DNA from: Diatrype stigma
Taxonomy: Eukaryota > Ascomycota > Sordariomycetes > Xylariales > Diatrypaceae
Assembly (NCBI GenBank): GCA_022225965.2
Contig: JAKJXP020000178.1
Location: 1-45,674, forward strand
Direction: 5' to 3'
DNA: 45,674 nt
Below the pieces are notes generated by a model, which searched no databases, had not been told where the DNA came from, and was given only the letters and a program-made list of their open reading frames with translations. This document shows positions 10,032-21,439 of this stretch, piece after piece. Both the position numbers and the translations under genes were made by a program. The stretch's first letter is position 1. Each line of letters begins with the position of its first letter.

Positions 10032-10404
10032 CAGTAAAACCTCTTCATAACGATATTAAAAAATCAACGCTTTGATATCGTTATGAGAAGGTATCGTTAT
10101 AGGGCGGTTATCCAATTTGGTTAGCGCCGCCTAAATCCGACATATTATACTTAAAACGATAAAAAGATTTATAAATCCAATAAATTTTCCGATAATTCCT
10201 GTAATATATCGGCCATTTTTTTGCCCAAAATGGTTAGATTCTACCTCGGCATAACGATTTTGGTAATGACTAAGCAGAAAATTTTAACGATATCTGAAGT
10301 ATCGAGGTTATCGTTATTTGTATAGTAAAAATAAGAAATTAGGATATCGTAACGTTATAAAGAGGTATTGGTATGCCGCGGATCGTAATGGAGAGGTTTT
10401 ACTG
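10032..10404. mobile_element. pogo-type MITE, 373 bp, TA target duplication
   Basis: Both ends carry an inverted repeat of about 21 bp: CAGTAAAACCTCTTCATAACG on the left and, reverse-complemented, CAGTAAAACCTCTCCATTACG on the right (two mismatches). Each end is flanked by TA (10030-10031 and 10405-10406). CAGTNNAACCTC ends plus TA duplication are typical of the pogo/Tigger branch of Tc1-mariner. Short subterminal motifs (ATATCGTTAT and similar) recur inside in both orientations. There is no ORF, so it must be mobilised in trans. Its ends differ from those of the neighbouring 3.3-kb element, so that element is not its obvious parent. Confidence 0.85.
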
Positions 10405-10886
10405 TATAAGGGTAGTTAGACCATTCTGTACCTAGCTGATATACGTAGAGGTACCAGGCACATAGATAACGATAAGATCGTAATGCTATTTGGGTACCAC
10501 CTGTACCTACGCAGCTTATCTACTCGTTAGGGCTTTAAACGCTTTTTGATCCACATTTTGCCTACTTCGCAGATGTAATTAGGAATTATTGGTTTATAAC
10601 GAACTTTTGCTTTATAAAATTTTTCATTATATATAATTTATATGCGTTTTTATTTAAAAATTATGTAACGCTTTATATTGCAATTTTTCGTATTAATGCA
10701 TTAAATATTTATATTTTATTATTTTATTATTTTAATTATGTAAAGCCGTAATTGCATTAAATTAAAGGAATTTCCTAAAGTTATCGCTATTTTAATTCTT
10801 GCCTTTTTGTTTTTTTCTGTATTTTCTTTTATTTAATAATTAATAATAACTGCCGTTTTCTTTAATTCCTCGTTTTTTGCTATATA

Positions 10887-12314
10887 ATGGCACGTATTAA
10901 GCAGGTTCTGCCTATTGCGCCTTTAAACGTACTCGCGTTTCTTATCGAAAAACGCGTATAATTGGCTATAAGGAATTAAAAGGCAAGAGGCTATTTCGAA
11001 ACGAGAAAAGCCGCCGTTATATTTTACGATATTAATTTAAAAACTATATATAATAGGTTAAAAAGGCATTAAGCGTATATTAAAAAATAATATAGCAATA
11101 ACTTATTAACTATAAAAAAAGAATTATTCTTTTTGGCTTGAATTAATTTCTATATAAGCGTTAAAATCGAAATTTCATTCATTTTTTTTACGAAATTAAC
11201 TACTTTCCTAATTAAAAGCAACGGGCGCTATGCTAAGGCTTATAATAAATAGGCAAAGCGGTAGCTAAAAAGGCATTCGGAATTGTTTCATAATATCAAA
11301 ACTAAGAGCCTATTTATTACGCAAAAGGCGGCGATAAATTACGACGATATAGCAGGTTACTTTGTAGCGTATAAAAAGGCCCTTAAAAATAACGGGATTC
11401 TTTCGAAGAACGAGTAAAACGCAGACGAATCGGGATTTAAGATAGGTATGTTTATAAATAAAATATAAGCGTGAATTTATATAAAGATATCGTTAGTTAT
11501 TACGAATAATTCCGAAATTCGAAAGTTAATTATTGTTATAAAAATAATTTCGAAAGCAAAAAAGATTATTTCTCCCTTTATTATATTGTTCGGAAAATAA
11601 ATATTATAAAAGTACTTATATAATAATCTCGAAAATAAGACCGTATTATTTATTAATTCGAATGGTTATATCGATAATTAACTGGCTTTTGATTGGATTA
11701 ATTATTGGATTAAGCATTTTGTATTAAAAGATTTAATTTAAAAGCGTATATTATTAATGAATAATTATAAAAGCCATTATACGATCGAGTTTTTCGAGCG
11801 GTGCCGAAAGGCAAATGTAATGTTATTTTTAATGCCGCCGCATAATACATATAAATTGCAACCCTTCGATATAGGGATTTTCGCCATTTATAAGCGTTAT
11901 TATTAATTAAATATTATAAAAGCGCTTAATTATAAGGTATAATTGGATTATAATACTTTGGATTTCTTAAATGGATTATATATTATTCGGCGGCATATAA
12001 TAAAAAAGCATAATATTCTTTCGGCGTAGCGGAATTCCGGGCTTTATTTTTTTAATCTTAATGTTATATTGGATTTATTGCAATACTCGTTAAATTCGGC
12101 TTTTTTTTCGGAATACATTAAAGATAAGCCTGGTTATATAAGGGATTGCAAAAAACAAAATGAAGGCTGGAAAAATAAGAAAGGCCGGAAAGTGCGGGTA
12201 ATAATAAAGGGCGGTTACGAAATAACGCAAAGAAAGGGCAGAATAATAAACCCTATATCGGTTTTTTTGCGAACCTCCGAAAAATCGAAGGCGCCATACG
12301 AAAATTGGTCCTAA
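10887..12314 (+). pseudogene. Decayed DDE transposase (Fot/pogo type)
   Basis: Blocks of a Tc1-mariner/pogo transposase can be read through stops. At about 11264-11400 there is RHSELF followed by a region ending YDDIAGYFVAYKKAL, the end of the CENP-B-like HTH part. At 11421-11445 ADESGFKIG corresponds to the family's MDETGFRIG and includes the first catalytic Asp (11424-11426). At 11751-11775 LLMNNYKSH corresponds to LLxDGHxSH, with the second catalytic Asp read as Asn (AAT at 11760-11762). At 11838-11905 MPPHNTYKLQPFDIG contains the third Asp (11868-11870). Spacing between the second and third positions is 35 residues, as in Fot-type D35D enzymes. ILSA*RNSGLYFF near 12020 matches the conserved SAFRxTGxxPF, with a stop where Trp/Phe is expected. 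Start and end are approximate. Confidence 0.85.
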
Positions 12315-13530
12315 ACGATAACGCCGAAGCTTAATATGGATGTAATTCGTTATTATAACGAATATATTAATCGGGAACTTAATATTTGTATTAAAAATGG
12401 GCTGGTTTTTAGTTTTATATTAACATACGTTATTAAAAAAAAAAATAAAGCAATAAACGCAATAATATTGTTTATTATATAAGATGTAAATAAAAAAAGA
12501 AAGAATAAGAAACGTTATTTTAAAGGCCTACTTATGAAAAACCGGAATCGCAATAAATTAATCTTTCGATATGGAAGTATTATAATAAGCAACGAACGCC
12601 TTTGCGTTATTATAAATAAGCTTAATCGGCAGGCCATTAAAGCAGCTAAAATAAAGCGAAAGGTTTTTCGTAAAAAGCAAGGCGAGTTATAAACCTTTCG
12701 CAAATGAATTACCGGCTTTCGCTTATAACGAGAAAATTAAATTAAGAACCAAAAGGCCCGGTTACGAACGAAGGAAATAAAAAAAAGGGCCGATTAAAAC
12801 GTTGTTATATAATAATACGTAAACGAAATTGCGGATATTTATTGAATTATTAATAAATATCGTAAAAAACGGCAAATCCGTTACGATTATTTTTATTCGA
12901 AACGCCGCAAAGTTATTGCCGCAAAAGCTAAAAGATTTAACCGGTTCGAATATAATATACGCCTTAATTTGTATTGGGTGTTATTAAAGAAGCGGCTACG
13001 TTTTTATATACTTTAAATTTATAATAAGGACCTTATAAAATCGATAATCTTTAAATGGCTAATAAGGAAGCTTAAAAATGGTTCGATTAATATGCAAATT
13101 AATACGTAACAGGAGGAATTCCTAAAATTAGGAAAAGGGGGGACCTTTTAAGGGAGGAGGTTAGGGGTTTTTCCGTAGGTATATGAGGATATTGGCATAT
13201 AGCCAAAGGAAAGCGCTGTATTGGGTGGGAATTTGCAGCTTATAATGGTAGATTTCCGGAACGCAGGTAAATGGTTAAAGGCAGGGAAAGAAAGCGAGGT
13301 TAATTCCGGTATAAAAGTTCCTAGCGAAGATAAAGCTGGCGAAGCCGGCGTTAATAAGGATTTTAACGACGGTTGCAATTGCTGTTCTTCCGAATAACGT
13401 AGTTTAATTAATAAAATCGAAAATGCCGAAGCCGCTAAAAGCTTGCGATAATTATAAGTTATAATAATTATATAATAATCGTAAAAGGATGTAATTATAA
13501 GTAATAATAATTATAAGAAGTAATAATTTT
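12315..13530. other. AT-rich transposon interior, no intact gene
   Basis: Sequence between the transposase remnant and the right subterminal region. Lys/Arg-rich coding-like fragments occur (for example about 12490-12700) but are broken by many stops, as expected of RIP-damaged sequence. I cannot assign them. Confidence 0.5.
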
Positions 13531-13537
13531 AAGAATT

Positions 13538-13606
13538 AATAGGTATTAATTATAAGGGTTAATAGGTGTTAATTATAAGGGCTAATAGGTATTAATTATA
13601 AGGGCT
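13538..13606. repeat. Three tandem copies of a 23-bp unit
   Basis: The unit AATAGGTATTAATTATAAGG plus GCT occurs at 13538-13560, 13561-13583 and 13584-13606 with single-base changes, inside the DNA transposon near its right end. A partial copy follows. Confidence 0.85.
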
Positions 13607-13890
13607 AATAATTATAAGTATTAAAGAAACGTACGGCTTTATTCGATAATTTGGCGCAATTAGCTTATATATAAGGGGATAATATTAATGTATGCAGCCC
13701 TATTAGCAAATGCTGCAATATATAGCGTTGCATTTAATTTGTATGGGGAATTATGTAGAAAACATTACAAACCGAAAGTCCATTACAAAACGAAAGTCCC
13801 TGATTATAATGGCGAAGCCGTTAAATTGTGGGTCAGAAGGCGTTTAGAGCCCTGACGAGTAATCGCAAGAATCGCGAACTTGAGCCAATA

Positions 13891-13917
13891 CAACAAGAAC
13901 AACAACAACAACAACAA
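13891..13917 (+). repeat. CAA trinucleotide microsatellite
   Basis: About nine CAA/GAA triplets between the right end of the transposon and SNU23, roughly 180 bp before its start codon. Confidence 0.85.
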
Positions 13918-14097
13918 GAGGTGGTATTCACCCAGTCATTGTGCGCCTCTATACCGTCACACTAATACTTGGCGGCATAACCTGCGAAGAATACAAGCAC
14001 CACAAAAGAACGTACGCCGAATGTAGAAGCGCGTATCCCGGAACCCCATAGAATCACGCTCTGGATAGGAAAAGGGAGGCAAACCACCATCGCCAAC

Positions 14098-14811
14098 ATG
14101 TCCAAAGATAAGGGGTCCGCGTACGGCACGCCCGCGACGGACACGTCGTTCCGGAAGACATGGGACCTCGAGGAGTACGCCGAGAAGGCCAAGGTGCGGG
14201 AGGATGAGCGGCGGGAGGAGGGCAAGGCGCGGTACGAGGCGAAGCTGGCGGGCAAGAAGTACCACAAGCCGCTGACGGGAGCGGAGACGCTGACGACGGC
14301 GCGGCGGAACGTGCTGGACCTGGCGGGGAGCGTGGGAAAGACGATGCTGGTGCCGGCGGGGGCGGGGACGGGCAAGCGCGGGCGCGGGGCCGGGTTCTAC
14401 TGCGAGGCGTGCGACCTGACCTTCAAGGACAACGTGCAGTGGGTCGAGCACATCAACTCGATGCAGCACCTGCGCGCCATCGGCGAGACGGGCGAGGTGC
14501 GCCGCGCCACCGCCGCCGACGTCCACGCCCGCATCGAGGAGGTCTGGGAGCGCCTGCAGGAGCGGAAGCGCGCCGACGTCACCACCCTGGCCGAGCGCCT
14601 CGAGGTCCGCCGCGAGGAGGACGAGCGCGAGCGCGAGGAGCGCCGCCAGAAGCGCCTCGAGGAGGCGCAGCACCGCAAGCAGGAGAAGGAGGACGCCGAG
14701 AAGGTCAAGGTCGAGTACGGCGAGGACGTGCGCGTCGAGGGCGAGCACGACGAGGACGACATGATGGCTGCTATGGGCATCACGGGTTTCGGCACCTCCA
14801 AGAAGAAATGA
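14098..14811 (+). CDS. snu23: U4/U6.U5 tri-snRNP protein SNU23 (ZMAT2 homologue)
   Basis: Intronless, 237 residues, close to ZMAT2/Snu23 length. This nuclear protein joins the spliceosomal B complex and helps place the U6 ACAGAGA/5' splice-site helix. The N-terminus has FRKTWDLEEYAEKAKVRE, a family hallmark. The matrin-type C2H2 finger is at residues 101-125 (C102, C105, H118, H124), in FYCEACDLTFKDNVQWVEH and the following INSMQHL. A long Arg/Glu coiled-coil helix follows (about 140-205), then an acidic stretch and the conserved C-terminus MMAAMGITGFGTSKKK. The start codon follows the family N-terminus directly. The gene is very GC-rich, which opens long shadow frames on both strands, and it begins only 240 bp from the end of the AT-rich transposon. 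Confidence 0.95.
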   Translation: MSKDKGSAYGTPATDTSFRKTWDLEEYAEKAKVREDERREEGKARYEAKLAGKKYHKPLTGAETLTTARRNVLDLAGSVGKTMLVPAGAGTGKRGRGAGFYCEACDLTFKDNVQWVEHINSMQHLRAIGETGEVRRATAADVHARIEEVWERLQERKRADVTTLAERLEVRREEDEREREERRQKRLEEAQHRKQEKEDAEKVKVEYGEDVRVEGEHDEDDMMAAMGITGFGTSKKK

Positions 14812-16101
14812 ATGGCCGTGGCTGCGGCTTTGGCTGAGGGGCCGGTCACGTCCAAGTAGGGCGGCAGGGCGGTCGTGTGATAGCGGTTACGCTCTCAGTA
14901 TGCATATGCATGTATGGTGTTTGGGAGTTATCTACCTGGGCATGAATGGTTTTTGGCGTTTGATTTGGATTGTTTGGATACTACATGTGCTCATCCTTGA
15001 AGATACCTACACTTCACTTAGAACCCTTACGAATCACTGGTTTCGACACTGGGGCTTTTGCCTATGGGGTCTCAATAAGCCGAGAACTCGAACAAACCTC
15101 AGGGGGCGCATCGCAGGCAGGCACAAGCTTATAATAGGATGCCTTCATAAGGCCGACCACTTTGCTAGAAAGTCCCATGCTGAAAAGTGGTAGATGGCTC
15201 AGACAGACCTCTTCCGTAATAAGGCATTGTCACCTATCACCTTAGGTTTTGACACTAAATACCTATTATACGACATGTCTCGGAAGGCGGTCATGACAAA
15301 CACGCTAAACGGTGTGAGAGACAACGGGAAGGCTACGGCAATTTTCAAGTACGAATAAGCGATGGCGGATGTTTGAAGCAATTGACGAATCAAACGATTC
15401 GAACAAATCTCACTTGGCGACTTCCAACCTCTTTGCCTCCTCACCTTCCTACTATCCCCTGGACCCCCTATGAGTCCATACAGGTGGGGTATAGTACGTA
15501 TATACTAACTACTAGGTAGCCCAATAGGGAGGATCCAAACGACTGGATTAAATCAAATGATCAATGATTGAATGATTGATAAGTGAAACGCCCCGCAGTG
15601 CGCAATGGCATCTACTCTGTATAACTAAACCCCACCATTGCGAGCCACTTCCTCGAGAACCACTCGACATACTTCGCATTGTCTAGGTACCCAACAACAA
15701 CCCGTACTATAGGTACAATTTTGTGTTTATGCCTTGAGACTCCAGGTTATTCTACGAGCTTTCCACCAGCTTCTGGTTCGGGAAGTCGGCAAGAGGAAGA
15801 GTTCGACAAGCGGAGATACAGATATAGCCTTGTTACTATTACATACATCTGCTACTATTACGAATTATAGCAGCTCACTAGCTCCCGCATACACACGGAC
15901 ACACACGAACATACCTAAGTATATAGATACCACTACACCATCGCCTACTACCCACTCAAGCGTCAACCTGCGACCAATACTTTTCGAGTCTAGAAGACGT
16001 TGCACATTGACGTTACGACCTTCTTCTTTGCATGACCTGCCACCTCGACCGACGCTACACCACACAGCATCACACAGGCACACCCTTCCGAAGTACTCGA
16101 G
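14812..16101. other. Intergenic region between SNU23 and the E2 gene
   Basis: No supportable gene. It holds the SNU23 3' end and the 5' leader of the ubiquitin-conjugating enzyme. ORFs of 60-165 codons (for example 15199-15444 minus and 15734-16231 plus) lack motifs or run into the E2 start and are judged spurious. Confidence 0.45.
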
Positions 16102-16772
16102 ATGTCGTCCTCCTCCACACCTAAACCCTCGGCGTCAACGCCCCCTGTGTCTGGCGCTGCCCGGCTGCTCCAGAGACAGCTCAAGGAGATGGAGAAGGCC
16201 AAGGACCTACCGGGCATCTCTGTCGGGTTGATCAAAGATGACATCTTCGAGTGGGAGGTGGGATTGATGATCAACGACGACTGCAAATACTACGGAGGTA
16301 TGTTCAACCCGACACACACCGGCCCAACACACACAAATTCTCCGGTAGGGACATATAGCAAGACAGCTAGCTAACCAAACCCCTCTCCAAACCCCCCAAA
16401 ACAGGCGCCTGCTTCCGCGCGCACCTCCTCTTCCCGCCGACGTACCCGATGCTGCCGCCGAAGCTGATCTTCCAGCCGCCGGCGGTGCCGTTCCACCCGA
16501 ACGTGTACCCGTCGGGGGAGCTGTGCATCTCGATCCTGCACCGGCCCGAGCGCGACGAGCACGGGTACGAGCACGAGTCGGAGCGGTGGAGCCCCGTGCA
16601 GACCCCCGAGACCATCCTGCTGAGCGTGCTCAGCCTGCTCGGCGACCCCAACGACGAGAGCCCCGCCAACCTCGACGCCGCCAAGCTGCTGCGCGCCGAG
16701 CGCGAGAAGGGCGACCGCGAGTTCCGGAGGCGGTGCCGCCGCTGCGTGCGCGAGAGCCTGGGCGAGGATTGA
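16102..16772 (+). CDS. Ubiquitin-conjugating enzyme E2, UBC15/UBE2G1-like
   Basis: Exons 16102..16297 and 16405..16772 (intron 107 nt, GTATGT...CAG, phase 1) give 187 residues. The protein takes ubiquitin from E1 and passes it on through the active-site cysteine. Residues about 19-180 form one UBC fold: QRQLKEMEK, IFEWEV, the LxFPxxYPxxPP strand at 73-84, then HPNVYPSGELCISILH with catalytic Cys106. The acidic-loop insertion after it (HRPERDEHGYEHESERW) is the mark of the UBE2G/CDC34 class. The tail ETILLSVLSLLGDPNDESPANLDAAK with Arg-rich C-terminus fits UBE2G1/S. pombe Ubc15 better than UBC7/UBE2G2, which normally has ESGAN and VDASK. The first 18 residues are a Ser/Pro-rich extension. The subclass is inferred by eye. 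Confidence 0.9.
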
Positions 16773-17358
16773 GCTGGGCGTTTGGGAGGCTGAACGTTAG
16801 GTCGTGGGGGTCTGAGGACCGAGGCGGGGGCTGACAGCAGGCTGGAGTTACGTCTTGCTACCCTACCATTCGGTGATATACTGCTACGCTCTGAACTGTT
16901 TCGCGGGGCGGGCAGGGGATAGTGGGCAAGCGAAAGGGAGAGATGACATTGGGATGGCATGGGACAGCGCATAGGCAGGAGTCCTTCAGCGAATATGTTT
17001 GAACCATGGACCAACGGATGGGCAGGATAATGAACTTTAGTTACTTGACTGCGATTCCATATTCGGTTTGCATGGAGGCTGGCCATTTGTTTATGGGTAC
17101 TCTGGTATACATTAGGGTAGGCGTTTCTGGCCGCCCGGCATAGCATGCATGGTTAGCATGGCATGGTAATGATAGCGTCGATTCACAAGTCTGCATGCTC
17201 GTACAGTATTGCGATCTATCTCTTGGCTGCCATTTTTTCTTCATAAGATGAGAGCCTGTTGCAATGTCAATCAGCTCACAGCAGTCTTCTGTAACCTTCA
17301 TGTATCGACTTTTGCTCCATGCTTCATGCTATTGCTAATGCTATCGCTACTACAGCTG
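16773..17358. other. Convergent intergenic region (E2 gene and ALG1 3' ends)
   Basis: Contains the 3' flanks of two convergent genes. Several short ORFs, no motifs. No poly(A) signal could be assigned with confidence. Confidence 0.4.
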
Positions 17359-19074
17359 CTACTCGTCAATGACGCCGAAGACGCGGCCTAGGACTCGATC
17401 CCACTCCTCGTCCCAGCGCAGACTACCCTCCTTTCTAGCGCCCTCTGTCAGTACCCGCAGCTCCTCGGCGCCTGAGCTTCCGAAAAGCTGCGCCAGGATT
17501 CCCGCCAGCTCCTCCGCCGTCTCAAAGCCACGGCCATTCTCGCCCTCGCGCACCAACTCGCCAAAGCTCTCATAGCCGCAGTAGGCAGCGACCGGCAGAC
17601 CTGCGCCGAACATGTCCACCACCTTCATGGGCAGGTCGACGCCCGAGCTGGATTTGTGCAAGCATACACCCAGGTCGGCGCACGCCAGGAGAAGAGCGTA
17701 GTCGGCCATGCTGCCGAGCCACGCCGTTGCAATCCGCACCGAGTCGGGCGTGAGCTGGCCGCTGTTGGCCAGTGCACGCATCCGCGCCTCGTAGTGGGCC
17801 TTTTGCGGTCCACGGCCGGTGATGATGGCGAGAAGGGGCGGTAGTTGTGGACCTTTGGTGGTGGTGGAGTCGTTGCAGCGGCTGCTATACGACACGAGGG
17901 CGTCTAGGAAGAGCCCGAAGTCCTCGTCGGGCGTCCAAGACGTGCTGCTGACAACGAGTCGTGTATGGCCGGCCACGATGCTCTCGGCGAAATCCCTGGT
18001 CTCGGGGAGCCGCTTCAGGAAGGCTAGCCGGTCCGCAGTCGACGTCAGGGGCTGGAAGATGGAGGCCGGGCGGTCATGCAGCGTTAGGACGGGGGTCCGG
18101 ATGTCATACGGCTCAGCCCGCAGCTGGCGTGCCATGGCATGCGTGACTGTCACGCTGGCAGTTGGCGCGACCTGGCCAAGGGCGATCTCGTACGCGCGAG
18201 CCAATGCTACAAAAGGGTGCGAAGGCCCTTTTGTCCCAGCCAGGATCGTCCATCCGTAGTTGTGCCAGTCGATCATTAAGTGTGTGTTCCGCAGCACAGA
18301 CACCGCAAGCGCTACGACAAGCGTCGGGATTGAGGGTGGGTTCTGTCATGTTGTTCAATCAGCCGAGTGTGGTTCAGGGCCACTCCTTAATGAAAATATA
18401 AATGGAGGCTCAGTGGCTTGCTTGTTTGTCTACTTGGTAGGCAGGCAGCTAGCTAGATGAAGCTATCGTCCCGTCACACGTTTACTGCCAATGATGTACA
18501 TACCTGAACTAGGAGCCATCGAGCTGGTTGTGTCTGGTAGCCGAGGACTCGGATCAAAGTCCAAATCTGCCACAGAACCTTGAGCGGGCCTGAGATGAGA
18601 AAAGGGATTGAGGTTGTTCTCAGCAGGCTTGGCGGCGGTGCTAAGGGGTAGATCTTGACACGAGGGTTCTCGAGGAGATCAGGGTGTGGCATGGACTCTG
18701 ACAATGAAGTTAGTTGACGTTGACAGGTGGCAGGCCAAGGTGAAACAAAGAATTGGGCTTCAGGAAATAATAATAAATGGATATAACAGATTGGATGGAA
18801 AATAGCACGGCAGCACACATCACATCACATCACATAACATACCATGGTAGCCGATAAGATCCACCCTTCCGCCGTGTCGCGCAATGCTCAGGGCATGATA
18901 CTGCATGCGCGGACTCCGGCCGATATCCCCAAGAACCAGGACCTGCACCGATACGGACTCCTTGGGGGCGGGAGAGTGCTTGACGTACCGGGTGGGGAGG
19001 AGCGCCATCACTAACAAAAATCCGGCTATCAAGCCACCGAACGTTGTCCCCAGGACAATGGCAAGCAAAGCCAT
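17359..19074 (-). CDS. alg1: Chitobiosyldiphosphodolichol beta-mannosyltransferase (ALG1)
   Basis: Exons 19074..18843, 18697..18504 and 18342..17359 give 469 residues, the normal length. ALG1 adds the first mannose from GDP-mannose to GlcNAc2-PP-dolichol on the cytosolic face of the ER. Residues 1-26 are a hydrophobic N-terminal anchor. [14 protein letters not shown] (49-62) is the conserved start of the GT33 fold. Across intron 1 the protein reads [19 protein letters not shown]. Exon 3 has [38 protein letters not shown] and the nucleotide-sugar site [20 protein letters not shown]. Introns are 18842..18698 (145 nt, phase 1) and 18503..18343 (161 nt, phase 0), both GTATGT...CAG. The ATG at 19074 is the first one before the anchor; an in-frame TTG lies 12 nt upstream. 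Confidence 0.95.
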
Positions 19075-21439
19075 CGTCCGATCCAATGCAGTACAGCCCT
19101 CAGCCCTATTGCTTTGTTGAAGTTCTTGATACCGAAAATTGACTCTGTGATCGATTCATATGTGGACTTTCGGGCATCGGCGGTTAGCTGAACAGACCTG
19201 CCTTTCTTCTTCTTCTCGACTAAGCCAGCGCCTGATGACGGGAGTATTAGGGGGAGCATTAGGTAGGGAGTATGTACAAAGTACAGGTTTACAGAACCGC
19301 GACGTGGGGGCAGTCGGCGGCCCCACAAACATCACAATTGCCGTGGTGGGTCCGGGCGCAAGCTGTTGGGTAACTTGGGGTTTGCTGTTCAATCCCATCA
19401 TTACCTACTTACGGTCTTAATGACATAACAAATTCGGATGATAATAACCTATTACCATACTTGCTATTGCCTGGGGGCCATAATGATTATCATCTGAAAT
19501 ATGGATAGGATAACCTGATTAAAGCGTGGCATTGATTTATTGTCAACGTCAACTTGATCTCCCTATGTCGCAACATAAGGACACCATATGCTGTGCTGAG
19601 GTACAGGTGTATCGTTTTTGTAACAAATACCCATGTATAATCTGGTAAGTCTTTGGTGGGGAGCTGATATACAATTGATCGTTCAGCCCGCGGCATCAAT
19701 TCAGGGGATAGTTAGTGTATATAAATACTTAGCTAATAGCTGCGATAAGAGGTAGAATAGCGGGCGTAATGAGGGCAAGGGGGCAGCTAGGGGGCTGAAG
19801 GGGTAAGGGGCTGTTGGTTACTTTTGTATAGCTTGGACACATGGACGATAGCTGTAGCTCAAATTATATCACTCAAGCAAGATGTTGAGCAAGCTGAAAT
19901 CTTCAACAGCATAGAGCAGATCTAGTCATTCTTCAATTCAACGGTGCTTCTACCTGTAGGTTCAATGATTTCATAGGTACTACTAGGTAATTCTCCGATT
20001 AAGAACGTGGCTGACATCATGAACTATGTACGGAGTACCTAATGACACCGGTACCACCAACACTATCAACATGAAGCTGAAACATACAAGAAATAATAAT
20101 GTAACCACCGTGCTGTGCCTTTATTACCTAGTGCCTAATATTGTAGATCAGTAGGGCAGATATAAGAATCTCGATGATACTTAGCAGATGGGACCTGCAT
20201 CAGTGCTGACTCTGCGAAACAATTTGGGGAGGCACGGGGAAAGGATCGGGGGTTTTCACTTTAGCCTTCAGGCTTTGGGATGAATTTTCGGATCGACGAA
20301 TCATGTCAAGGGACGCAACCCGTTTCCCATCGAAGGCTCCTTTGAATAAAAGCCGCGAAACTCAATTAAATTAAATGGTGGAGAAACCCATCCAAGACCT
20401 CAGGTCTTGGTCTGCTAACCATGAGTCCATGTCACTTTCTGTTCTGAACCAGCTGACCTGAAGCGGAAAGAACATCAGGAAAAGTGAGACAAGTCGCAAC
20501 AGGAAGAGACGGGAGAGATAAGCGGGATCCGCATGCAGCAAGTAGTAGTAACTAACTAGGTACGTAATTACTCGTCAGTCATCTAATCAATCAAGGAGTC
20601 AGTCGGTCAGTGCAGAGTACCTAAGGTAAACTCAAGTGCTGCCTTACTAAATACTACCTGTATACAGAAGACAGTTGGTTGCGAAAAGATGTCTCTGTAT
20701 TCCCTGCCTGTTATTATATCACCGATTCGATACTTCGTATAATACCTACGATTGCCTTGATCGCAACCCCTGCGCCCGTATATACGTAGTACGTAGAAAA
20801 CGTACATACAACCCGGCAGGTACCTACTTGACCTGGACCTTATCTCATTTAGTGAGTGCTAGTAGGTAGTTATAGCTTAGGTACCTACTGCCGGGAGTTT
20901 CCATCTCAACTCAGGCGGCCCACCTCCACCTCCCGATGTCTCGCTTTGGTAGTCACTCATCGCATCTCATCTCATCTCGTCTATCAATTGTTTGACCTAG
21001 GTGCACGTTGAGCTGCCCAGATTGGTTCCATCTGTTTCTCTAGGTAACTGGTCACATATCCGCAAGCCATTATCAAAGCCTTTCGAGGATTGCACCGGAT
21101 AATTTTCTATTTAAACATATACTCAGTGTAAACACTTGACTCAACACCGTACGTAAACACGATACGAGGGTAGCCAGCCTACCTGCCGAGCCTAGTCGCC
21201 GGCACATTGCCCGTCTGTCTATTTCGTCCCGAGGTGTTCACGGGAGACACTCGACCCATTGCTTCCTCGCATTTCCGATGGACCAGTACTCTATGCGATA
21301 AGACATGAGATAACGGGGTCTTGGTAGACTCCGAGGCAGCGCTATCGAACAAATTGTTATTGTCTATTTTGTCTGTACGAAGTGGTTGAAAAGGCCATTC
21401 TCTTTAAGCAACTCGGTCTAGATTTAATAGTAGGGAAAG
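19075..21439. other. 2.4-kb divergent intergenic region (ALG1 and zinc transporter promoters)
   Basis: Head-to-head promoter region. ORFs are short and overlap without motifs. Around 20540-20900 it is rich in TAGGTA/TACCTA words. I see no tRNA or other RNA gene. The last few hundred bases are probably the 5' leader of the zinc transporter mRNA. Confidence 0.45.

Larger units (their letters stand above)
10523..13859 (+). mobile_element. RIP-degraded Fot/pogo-family DNA transposon, about 3.3 kb
   Basis: The ends match as inverted repeats. The left end starts CTCGTTAGGGCTTTAAACGC at 10523; the right end, reverse-complemented from 13859, starts CTCGTCAGGGCTCTAAACGC. Similarity continues for about 35 bp, and all but one of the differences there are T on the left against C on the right. 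TA duplications flank it (10521-10522 and 13860-13861). The interior is strongly AT-rich compared with the flanking genes and holds a decayed transposase on the plus strand. Subterminal repeats also mirror each other (13750-13790 against about 10590-10620, reverse-complemented). The element is dead; it separates DPH5 and SNU23. Confidence 0.9.

Noticed and set aside
12069..12314. 81-codon ORF in the AT-rich island
   Set aside because: It is the end of the decayed transposase frame, not an independent gene.
13538..13606. Possible CRISPR-like or regulatory repeat
   Set aside because: Units are contiguous without spacers and lie inside a RIP-degraded transposon; an ordinary tandem repeat.
13957..14855. 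Long minus-strand and +2 ORFs across SNU23 (up to 263 codons)
   Set aside because: GC-rich codon bias of SNU23 keeps other frames open; they lack motifs and are low-complexity Ala/Leu/Arg.
15199..15444. 81-codon minus-strand ORF downstream of SNU23
   Set aside because: No motifs, no splice partners, overlapping frames open; treated as chance.
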